A DNA stretch of 64,000 bases from Saururus chinensis (lineage: Eukaryota; Streptophyta; Magnoliopsida; Piperales; Saururaceae): positions 7,802,968-7,866,967 of the forward strand of contig CP141141.1 of NCBI GenBank assembly GCA_035235625.1. Direction: 5' to 3'. The notes beneath the pieces were generated by a model that saw only the letters and a list, made by a program, of their open reading frames with translations, made no database searches and had not been told where the DNA came from. Positions within the stretch are counted from its first letter, which is position 1. Each line of letters starts with the position of its first letter. Of this stretch, positions 48,628 to 59,170 are shown in pieces. The position numbers and the translations under genes are program-made.

Positions 48628-51600
48628 TGTAAGGACCCTCACCTTTCAACCGGTTTTGGTTTTCTTTAATTATTGGTTATCGTGGGATTTACGTGTTTTC
48701 TGATTTTATTCGATGATTTTGTAAATAAATAGAGTTTGTGATGGTTTTAACCAAAATCAACTTCAATATTAGTGGTTTTAAGTGATTTTAAACCAAATGT
48801 GAATTTTTTAGATTTTTTGGAATTTTCACTATTTTTCCAAAAATTAGGGTTTTGGCAGGACCCCTGTGGGCCCCACTGTTGAAATTTTTATTTTTGAGTC
48901 AAATGAACTTAGACATATGCTTAAGGTCACACAAAAATTTTCAGAATTTTATTAGGCTTAATTTGTGCTTAAATTTGTAAAATACCCACTTTTAGCCTAC
49001 TTTTCATATTTACACCCCAAAACTTACCTATGCATACCCCAACCCTTACTATAAAAGGGCAAACCTGAGCCATTTTCATTTTTGGGAATAGGCTAAGAAA
49101 GGAGGGCTGGCCTAATCCCCACTTAGGCCCGAATTAAAAGCCGATTAAGGTAAGCTTACTCTAATTAAGCACTAATCCATGGCTTTCTTCTTGATTTCTT
49201 CCGAATCTACCATTTTCCCCTTGATTCAATTCATTTTTTACCATCAAAAGCTACTGATTTGTGTTTTACTATAAACCCTAACATTCAAAATTCGATTTTT
49301 ACTACCAATAAGCCCAATATCTAAGGTTTAATTAGAGATATCTTGAGTAAATCGATTTCTATTAGAGTTTAATTCAAACTCATTGTGTTTTCAAGGATTT
49401 CAAGAAGGGTGACTATTCAATCCAAGCTTAATCAAGTGCTGAGGTAATGGGTCTTCGAAATCTCTATTTGTCCATGGTAAAACTCTCTATTTTTGGCTTA
49501 TTTCGAAATGGTTTGCTTGATTTAGTGTGTTAATGGTAAGATTAGAAAATGGAATTATTTAATCCCGATTTCTTAGGGTTTTGCATTATTATGGTTTGGT
49601 TTGATGTTCTGGAAGTCAAGGAGGACTTTTGATGATGATTAGGGTGTTAGATGTAGATTTGAAGTGTTATCTATGGTGTTTCGGTTTGGATTTGTGAAAG
49701 GAAGAAGATGACTGTTCTGCTATGTTGGCGATCGATCGCCCTGCGTGTAACCGATCGAACGGCCTGAAGAGCGATCGATTGGCTACACAGGAAATTGTAT
49801 ATTGCGCATATAATGTCTATTTTGATGATTCCACTTTAGCTTGCCAATTTTATATGAATGTGGAGTGTTTTAAGCTATGTTAGGCTACTTGAAATGCATG
49901 CTATTGAGTTTATGGAGTTGAGATATATGCTTAGAGATGGTGGAATGACTTATGTTTTGTGGCATGATGTTGGAATCGTTATCTTGAAATTATGAATGGT
50001 TGTTTCCCTTTGGTTAAGCATATTTTCAATAAGACTACAATCATTGTTGGACTGATTTGTCATGATAGATTGTGGTTAATGGTGTGTGAATGTTGGTGAA
50101 TGCCATGACTCAATGATGAAATGAGTGATGTTATATGTGTTTAGCATTTGTGGTTGAGTTTTGAATCTAGCTATGATTTCAACGATTCTTCTTCTATGAT
50201 TTCCGCTGAAATTAATGTTTGGATAGAAATTCACATGTGTGGTGTGGTAGTGAGTTGATTTTCAAGCATGTTGATATGCATTTTGTGAAATGCTTCTACT
50301 AGATACACACACATGTGGGGTTAAATGATGATGTTGAAGCTTAATATTGTGGTTATGAATGATGCATCAGGGGTTGGTGAGAGCACTCATCATGGATTAG
50401 GATTCAGGTATGCTTTGCCCACGCATGTACCATGCTACACGCATCATAAAAATGGATTTCCAATTGGGGCTTCATCGTGATTAATCGAATTTGACCGATT
50501 GGATGCAATGTGATGGAATGGTGTGTCGGGTTTATCGGTCGTGGATTAATCGCAAATTTATTGGTCCAAAATGACATATTTTGATTTGAAGTTCCTATGT
50601 GGAACAAGTACACTCCCCGGGTTGAGTCTTGTTAAATGGAATGATGTGGGGACGAGTTGTGTACTTGTCTTGAGGATATGTGAGAATATTATTATGTGTG
50701 TCATCTGGACCCTGAGAATCCAGTATGGTATGCCGTGTGCACCCCGCTACCACGTGTTCTAGGGTTCTCTGTGTGAGAACTCGGGCTCTTCCCTCCGCAG
50801 GAGATGTTCCTGGGCGAACACCCTTGCTCTAGATTCTCTGTGTGAGAATAGGATATCCTTGGCCAGGATCGTCCAGGGCGAGCAGTATTAGGGATTGACA
50901 ACCCTGATCTTTCTTTAATTCTTGTGTAGAATTTTGGACCATGACACGCCTTCGTGGCCTTGTCTATGCTCCCGTCTGTGTGACATTATTGTGTGGTTAC
51001 TTCGTGATGGAGGTTGATTTTGATGTTATGCATGTGGAATATGTATGTTAGAGATACATCCATGCATGTTGATTTTGATATAATGCATGTGGAATATGTA
51101 TGTTAGAGATACATCCATGTAGGTTGATTGTGATGATATAATGCATGTGGGAATATGTATGTTAGAGATACATCCATGCAGGTTGTGATGATATTATGCA
51201 TATGGGAATATGTATGTTAGAGATACATCCATGCGGGATTGGTTATGATGTGAATGCATGTGAGAATGTGTATGTTAGAGATACATCCATGCAGATTGTG
51301 ATGATATTATGCATGTGGGAATATGTATGTTAGAGATACATCCATGCAGGTTGATTATGCACTGTGATGCAGTTTTAAGTGATGTAAATATGTGATCAGA
51401 AAATGATGCACCTTGTACATCGTTGATTTGAAAGATTATATCGTCATGCTATCGTATTTTCGATGTTGTTAGTGATATTTAAACCATTGCTGAGTTTGTT
51501 AAACTCACCCCTCTTTGGTGTTTTGATTTGGGGCTGCGTGGTGCGACACGCAGACAGACAGGATCGCCTCTTCTAGGAAAGGTCGGAGGTGGCTTGGATA

Positions 51601-51980
51601 TGATTGTGGAGTTCTCTGTGTGGTTTATTTTCCTTAGTTATGCTGTTGTTCAGGACCTTTGTGTAGGGTTCTTGTTTTGGATTTATGTCTCATTTTACCG
51701 TTGTGATGCTTATGACTTATTTTGAGCCGGTGTGGGCTTTACTTAACTAAGCTTGTGGGTTTGAGATCGTTGTTTACTTTGTGATAAGCAACACCTTTTC
51801 CTTCCCTTTTATTTACTCTTGCTCAAAGGATTGTGCGCACTCCGTATTTCTGTTAATTGCCCGTGGTTAGGGTTAAGTCTTCCGCTAGATCGTTTCTCAA
51901 TTTTCACTTCATCGCCCCTGCGCGCTTGATCGGCTCTTGGACTGGGTTTGGCTCGGGTTAGGCATCGCCGGGGCGTGACA
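48628..51980 (+). mobile_element. Solo-LTR-like element, family LTR-3, nested
   Basis: It starts TGTAAGGACCCTCACC and ends CCGGGGCGTGACA, flanked by the exact duplication ATGTC (48623-48627 and 51981-51985). It is 3353 bp with no gag/pol. TATAAAAGGG near 49050 is a TATA candidate. A tandem repeat lies at 51007-51355, and GATCGATCGC-type words at 49725-49790. It is younger than the element it interrupts. Confidence 0.8.
51007..51355. repeat. ~57-bp tandem repeat in LTR-3
   Basis: About six units share ATGTATGTTAGAGATACATC (an imperfect palindrome) followed by CATGCAGGTTG-type sequence and a TGATATTATGCATGTGG segment. Confidence 0.85.
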
Positions 51981-53942
51981 ATGTCAATGTAAGATGATTT
52001 GGCCATAAGATGGACGGCGAAGTACGTAAAACTATAAGGGTTTGGTGTACTATGAGTTTTGTTCATGATGTAGACAGGTAAGTGAAGTCTGCTGCCCTGA
52101 CGAACTAGGGTTTCGATCGGGCTCAGCTTCAGTTTGACCAGTCGAGGACTGTGAGTTTGTGTGGCATAATTGTACCGCATAATATACTTAATTCAAACTT
52201 GAATTATAAGCACAGCTAATGATAGTGTTGTGAGTTTGAGACCTAAGGGTTCGATGGATTAAGTTCCGTGTTTGAACTGGCCACTAATGAGTCGGCCGAG
52301 CATTTATCATGTCTTGCCATGGTGTTTATCCTGCGGGATATTGTCTGTGTGCTGTATAGAGCACCAGACATTTGATGCTCTGCTGAGAGCGACGTTTCTG
52401 ATTTGGTTTGCATGCTGTATCACCCCAGACGTTTGATGCTCTGTTGAGAGCGATGTACATTTCTGACTTTGTCTGTGTGTTGTGTGAAGCCCAGACGTTT
52501 GATGCTCTGTTGAGAGCGTTGTATGATTCCGCCCAAGAGTGGCACTGTATGTTTCTGCCAAAGTGGCACTGTATGTTTTCTGCCCAAGAGTGGCAATGAC
52601 ACTATAAGACCCATTATGGTGGGCAATTCTCTGGCACTATAAGACCCATTATGGTGGGCGATTCTATAGCACTATAAGACCCATTATGGTGGGCGATTCT
52701 ATGGCACTATAAGACCCATTATGGTGGGCAACTGTATGACCCCTTATGTGTGGGTGTTTATGTTTGCGTGCTCAGGTAAGTAGTATCATGGATCTACTCT
52801 TACCTGTTTGATCCAGTGCCCCATGAGCATTGGTGTGCCTTACCTTCGGAAAAGTCCATGGCGTCTAGTTACTCCCCGGAGGTTAAGGTGTTGCTCCAGT
52901 GACATTCTTTTCCTTTTCGATGCTGGAGCCTATTAGTTGTAATGAGCTTCAGTGGTCGTTGATATGTGTACGATTATGTGTATGAGTACGACTGTATGTG
53001 TATGAGCAGGATTGTAAGAGTGTGTATGAGCAGGACTGTAAGTGTATGAGTATGAGCACGACTGTAAGAGTATGAGTACGATTGTGAGAATATGTTTCTG
53101 AGTAAGACAGTAAGTATGATTTTGTGCAGACTGTACGAGTCTGATTGTACGAGTAAGGTCGTACAAGTATGCGTATGTTGTATGAGTAAGTGTACGATGG
53201 CACGAGTAAGTTGTATGACCCTGGATAAGGGTGTTTATGTAAGTTGATTGGATATTATGACTTTGGCACGTTGGTGCCTTCGGTATGTTTGTGGCACGAT
53301 GGTGCCTTTGTTATGATCGCATGTGTATGTGCATGATATGATTACATTATGTTGATTGCTTCGTGTTTGAGTTGCACGACGCATGTATTTATGAACTTGT
53401 GAGTTCACCGTTTGGGGTTTCCCCTACTGGGTATTTTCCTATTAAGTATGAAAATACTCACCACCCTACTTTTTAGCCCCGTTGTACAAGAGGTTTTGCA
53501 GGTTGTACGGAGAGCTCATGGAGATGGACGCTCGTTTTAGCGGTGGATTGATTCCTGTTGACTCAGGTATCTGCTTGACTCTCTGCGAGTTTATTTGTGC
53601 CACGATCTGCTGTATTGGGTGAGACAAGACTTTAATATGTTTATCCTGGACTTTCATTTGGATTAGTCGGTGGATTGTTATGGGACTTGTACTCAGGGAT
53701 GCCTGGGAGTGATTTATATTTAAAAGTCTATGATCATAGCAATTTATTCGTACGTATGTTTTCGAGTAGCGCCTGAGGATATTTGATTTGACAGTACGAT
53801 GTTTAACCATATGATGTTTTAAATTATAAACTATTTATACAAGTTTTGATTTTGTCATTTTGACTCCGATTTATTGTAGAAGAAAAAAAAATTCTATGAG
53901 TTTTAAGAAAAAGGGATGAAAAATCTTGGGTGTTACATTCCC

Positions 53943-54173
53943 AAACTCTTTTTTATCCAAAATATACATGAGAAATTATGATTCATTACTCTTTGTCGGG
54001 CAAAAATTTTGGGGCTTTTCATGAAGTTTATCTCAATCAAAGAGTCATCTTCAACATCGATGGATTCCCAAAAAGAAGATACATCTATTCTTTTTATTAA
54101 CACAAATCATATAGAAAAATACTTTTATATAGCAATGGGAATGTTTGACCTTGAAGACATCCACAAGTTCCAT
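53943..54173. other. Host remnant with a short coding-like stretch
   Basis: Between two LTR-like elements lies sequence with a 55-codon frame (contains SSSTSMDSQKEDTSILFINT) ended by the LTR-1 insertion at 54174. I do not recognise it. It could be the start of a retroelement gag or a gene relic. Confidence 0.25.
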
Positions 54174-54710
54174 TGTAATACCCCTAATTTTCCTATGTTT
54201 CGAAAATTAAATGTGGAAAATAGGGTGTTTGACCTATTGACATTCTTAGTAAAATAACTACCTCCCTAGATAGAATTTGTATTTGAAACTAATTTCATTA
54301 GAAAATAGATAGACAGAGCTTTGAAACGCCACCAAGAACGCTCGAATCAGAGTCCGGATGAGGGAGATACAACCGTTTGAAGTTGAACATATCGTGTAGG
54401 ACCCGTTTACCCGATTTAGACTGTATTTGGCCCGTTTAAGTCATTTTGTGGGCCCGGTTATTTATAATTCCGAAATTAATTTTTAAGGTCCCAATTAGGC
54501 GGCCTAATTGGGGAGGATTACCCAAATTTTAGGGGGTTTAGGAATCCTAATCTATATGCTTATAAAAAAGCTTTTGAGGGCACAATTAAAGGGGAGTTTT
54601 TGGTCGGTTGAGGGAATGAGAGAGGGCGAAGAAGGCTGTTGAGGGAATTTTTTGGCGAAGCTTCAATGGTGGTGGATCGACATTAACTAGGCCAGTGAGG
54701 TAGGCTCCTA
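54174..54710 (+). mobile_element. LTR-1 fragment, 5' part only
   Basis: It starts TGTAATACCCCTAATTTTCC and follows 3542-4040 (TTTGACCTATTGACATTCTT, CCACCAAGAACGC, GTCCGGATGAGGGAGA, GTGGATCGACA). Similarity stops near 54710, so the 3' part is lost. Confidence 0.75.
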
Positions 54711-55039
54711 GAAATTATTTTTTTGAATACGTGCTTGAAGTGTTAGATCATTGGCAATTCACTGCAATTAATGAATATAATGGAACTGTGGACATCTGCA
54801 TTGATATTCTCTCACTGGTGGTCATCCGACTATGTTTTATCTGGAACTTGCTTGTGCTGAAGTAGCCGTTTGTTGTAGAAGGGATTCCAAATCGGTTGTA
54901 TAAGCAAGGCATGATTGACCAATGAGAAATTCATTTGTAACTCCCGGCCGGCATAGAGGAGTGACCGTTGCCGCCCTTGGCTTCCCAAGGTTCGACACAA
55001 TTTTGTCCAACGACAGCAGAGATACAAGGCGGAATCGAT

Positions 55040-55880
55040 GTATCCACCTTGTGAGGTGATTTGGTGATTCCATTTAGAAACAGCGTGAAATCAACTTTCG
55101 AGCAGAATTTATAATTTCGCCTATCTTAGGCACCCAACCATGATTCTGATTATTTTGGATAGAATTGAGGTGGAATCTTATGTTTGAGTATTGAATTTTT
55201 AGAAACAACCGTAGAATTGTTTGGAATCAACTCTAACAATTCACTGTCGAATGATAATTATGGTTGGTAATATAAATTTTTTAGAATAAATTATAATGTC
55301 ATGTCAAACTCATTTTTAAAAATTTTAAATTAAAACAACTATCTCCCAGACTAATATATGCATGTTCTTGGTACTATTGCACTCCTAAATTTAAGTCATG
55401 TCAAATAAGATCTTATATGGGTAGATAATTTTGAACTTTTAAAGTATGCGCCACCTATACAATATGCTTCTCGAGGCTCGACTCAATATGAGATGTAAGA
55501 ATTAAAAATTAACGAAATCTGTAATTTTAAAGCGAGGGCTGGGAGTAGGAACCAACGAAATCACCTAGGGAGGTGATTTGGTGATTCTAGCTAGAATCTA
55601 CTTTTCGGTCGAATCTTTAATTCAGCCCACCTTCATCACCCAACCAGGATTTCAGCAGAAAGTGGGGCAGAATTAATGGAATCTTAGACAAATTCCACAT
55701 CCAAACAGTTACAAGAATTCACCGCCCAAACAACCTCAATTCTGTATAGAATCATTAGAATCATGGTTGGGTACAAAAGGTGGGGAAAATTAAAAATTCT
55801 GCATGAAAGTTAATTCTAGACCATTTCCAATCAAAATCAATCATAATCACCAAATCACTTATTGATGTGATTTTGTAGAT
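55040..55880. repeat. Cluster of related short repeats
   Basis: A unit beginning GTGATTTGGTGATTC and ending near CACCCAACCA occurs at about 55053-55135 and 55570-55650, and in inverted orientation at about 55740-55875 (AATCACCAAATCAC). They look like pieces of one MITE family inserted or duplicated close together. Confidence 0.55.
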
Positions 55881-56257
55881 TCTAACCTCCAACCACCATT
55901 TTATAATTAAAGATTCAATTATTTTTCAATTGCTACCTCTCATTTCAATTTGAGCATGCAGAAGCATGCCATATAGGTAGGGCTTACTTTAAAAGTTCAA
56001 AATTGCCTACCTATGTGTGATCTTGTTTGATTGAGCTCGAATTTATGAGTGCAAAATACCAATAATGTATATATATGAGTTTGGGAGAAATTTATATTAA
56101 TTTAAATATTTAAAAATAGATTTGACACAACATCCAAATTTATTCTAAAAATTTCATTACCAATAGTAATTATCATTTGGTGGTGAATTATTAGAATTAA
56201 TTCCAAAAAATTCTACTTCCATTTCTAAAAAAAATTTACACCCAAATAGCCCCCTAC
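55180..56257. repeat. Long inverted repeat of a MITE family
   Basis: Positions about 55180-55500 and 55930-56257 are diverged reverse complements (CTTTTAAAGT, TCAAAATTG/TTTTGAA, AATTCACTGTCGAATGATAATTA versus TAATTATCATTTGGTGGTGAATT). The right edge CACCCAAATAGCCCCC is a MITE terminus like that of 40930-41476. The cluster of the preceding entry lies partly in the loop. Confidence 0.65.
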
Positions 56258-58780
56258 AATTCTATTTTAATTCAAACTCATATAACCAACATTGATATAT
56301 ATAAATAAATGTTCATACATCAGTTCTAAAGAGTAGGAATTAAGGAAGAAGTCCATTTGACTCAAGTTTCACTAGAGAGAGTTCTAAATATGTTTTACTC
56401 TAAAGTTCTGTAAAAACACTATTGATTCATAATTGAATGATCATGATATTTGTTTCTCTCTTACTCTAGTCGAGTTATTGAGCATAAAGATTAAGTTTTA
56501 TGAATTTAGATTAGAGCATGGTATAAACCCTAAACTTTGCTACTCCAAAATGGTAGTCCTTTCTCTAAGAAAACAATTGGATGTTTCTTTTTTGGTGGAA
56601 TATAGTAAAGAAATGAAGAAAGCTTGAAGATAGAAAAGTTAAAGGTGTGTGGACATGTGAGCACTGTTACAAGTATCATTATTGTACCTTGGTAGATTTC
56701 ATTGTATAAAAGGTGAACCATGTAAACTAATTTTTTATAGGGTAATATAAACTAGGTTCTTGTAGTTTTCCCAAAAAGGTTTTCCATGTAAAATTTTTGT
56801 GTTCTTGCATGATTTGATTATTTATTTCAATTTGTATAAAAAGTCTAAGTTTATAATAATATTGTGCTTAGATAAGTAATAGATCTTTATCGAGTTATTT
56901 TATTATTTTTATTGTATTGGTTAATTAATCTAATGGTTAGGATTTACATGCAGCTGACACACTTGACGTGATGCAATTTACATGTGCTATAACCTGCAAT
57001 TGTAAGGGTAAAATCGATGTGGCAATTGAGAGAAAGTGAGGTTTTCTAAAATTGACATTGCCACGCTTCAAAGGAATTATGCAGTTGAAATTTGGGGATC
57101 AACTGCTATACTTGCTAATACTTCCATCGTTGAATATCCTTCAACAATATTTACAAGCCGGTATTTGATGTTTGCCTTAGGTTTGTAACATCTTTTTTGT
57201 AACGTTCGAGAACTTTCTAAATTTATGAAGTTGACCATCATTATATTTGACATATTGAAAAAATAAATTCATTATTTATATTTTTTTATTACATGATTAA
57301 TCATATAAACATTTTACAAAATATTGGGTTTGACAAGGCCTTTATGTACTATGCTAAAACCACTCTATAGCATGGTCATAAACTCATATCATGGAGCCTA
57401 ATCAGGCTAGACAAGTCCAATAAAAAAAACTTATTTAAGACTTGTGAACCATAGACAACTAACCCTTCCCAACCTCTACAAAATGAATCGCTTGCTTCAA
57501 AAGAAATACAATTCTTTGCTTCCAAATAAATTATAGAGAGAGCAAAATAAATTATAAAGAAAGGCGTAACTTCTTAGTAGGATTTCACCATTTCTCTTTC
57601 CAATGATTGCATTTGTACTTAAAATTAAAAAGCAAGATAAGCTAATAACCCCCTAACGAATATGTCTAACAAAACTCAACGCACAAGAATATGTCCAACC
57701 AAATTTTAAACATGTTTTTAATTTGACAAATAAAGTGGACCCCGTATTTTCGTGTGAAGACTACTTTTCAATGAATCCCTTATGCGAGACACACTTTTGT
57801 ATGACCAATCAAGACCGAGGCGTAAAGTTTTGTTACACATTATCAACCCCCCTATAAAAGTGGTGGGATAATACATTCTACTGTAGAATTATCAACCCCC
57901 TATAAAAGTGTCTCCTGCGAAAATGTTTTGGTGACATAGCGGTTGGGATGAAATTATTTTCCAAAACTTTTGCTTTTCACTTTCTGCTTTTGACCAACAA
58001 CAATTCTCATTCAGGTTAAATTTGAAAACCTTTAATTTAATCAAAATATAATTTTTTTTTTTAATTGGGTCGATTCAAGATCACTTAAAATTTGAACCTA
58101 AGCCAAATAATTATTTAGGTTAGATTTAAAAACCCAAATCCAATAGGTTAAATCGGGTTTTATCATATAAGTCCCGACCTAAGTGAGATCCCTAAAAGCA
58201 TTTCTAATAAGAGATGTTGAATTGAAACATTGAAGATGTTTAAGTGACTCATTCGTATGTTTATGTGACAATTTGGTAAACTCATGAATTCTAGCCTTAT
58301 AAGATATTATTTGAGAGAAGAGGTACAAAAGAGAAAAAAAAGTAAAAATAATGTTAAAAAAATAAAAAAAAGGAAGAAACATCTCCAAATGATAGAAATG
58401 GCGCCTGGTTGGAAAAGGTGGGCTTAGTATTTTGATGCCAGCAAGATGTCATTTTTAAAAAAATATTTTTCTAACAAGATTATATGATTAATAGAATACT
58501 GAGAAGATACGTGGAGGAGGGAACACAAGAAGTGTTTAGAGCCAGTTTTTAAGTTTTTCTCTCACTATTTTTAAATGATGTAACAACCTTCCATATATGG
58601 TAAAGAAAATCATAAAAAATATACATAAAAATTTATATATAAATTTTAATTAGTCTTAAAAAAGTGAGCCCATGCGAATTTTACATGAGGCCTATTTATA
58701 AAGCTTAATCAAAACTCTTATATAAATTTTTGTATATATTTTTATTATAAGAATATCACTATATTTTTTTTATTTTATGG
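56258..58780. other. AT-rich intergenic DNA
   Basis: No gene is supported. A TGTAACGTTCGAGAAC motif at 57198 resembles an LTR start of the LTR-2 type, but nothing matching follows. Confidence 0.4.
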
Positions 58781-58799
58781 AGGCGGGAAACAACGTCAA

Positions 58800-59170
58800 A
58801 CAGCCGTTCCAAAGGTGGGACACAGAGTTACAGTAGAGAAACATGGATCCCGTCGGCAGATTCATCCCGTGTCGCGCAGTTCACATCAGTTTAAGTTGTT
58901 TAACAGGGTCCAATCTTTTGGGGGTGCAATTTCTGCAATCTACATTTTCGCGGTCGACTTACCATTTTGCCCCTCCTTGTCACTTATCTCCGTCATCGCC
59001 GAGCTAGCCCCTCTTTGGCCCTCTCTCCCCTCGCCCCAAAATCTGTGGAAGCCGCCCCCTGAAGATTCACCCCTCGATTCACCATATCTAGGGTTTTTTT
59101 GTCCCCTGTTCCTTCTCCCATGGGCGATTCCCACACGCAGGGCTCCCCAAATTAGGGTTCTGTTCCGTCA
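58800..59170 (+). promoter_or_regulatory. 5' leader region of the IDM1-like gene
   Basis: The sequence turns CT-rich and GC-richer (CCGTCATCGCCGAGC, CCCTCTCTCCCCTCGCCCC), as plant leaders do. It ends in GTTCCGTCAATGGC, a reasonable start context. No definite TATA box was identified. Confidence 0.45.

Larger units (their letters stand above)
47331..53937 (+). mobile_element. Solo-LTR-like element, family LTR-2, copy 3
   Basis: It begins TGTAAGGTCCTTG and ends TTGGGTGTTACA, flanked by the exact duplication TTCCC (47326-47330 and 53938-53942). Without the nested element at 48628-51980 it is about 3.25 kb. It shares the GC-rich start, the CTAGTGATGGCTAG tract, and the CCATTATGGTGGGC and AGAGCG repeats with the copies at 15064 and 21632, but has lost much of the GC-rich block. 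It is noncoding. Confidence 0.8.

Noticed and set aside
54837-55073. 78-codon minus-strand frame (contains IVSNLGKPRAATVTPL)
   Set aside because: Codon texture hinted at a gene relic, but no family was recognised and it adjoins repeat clusters.
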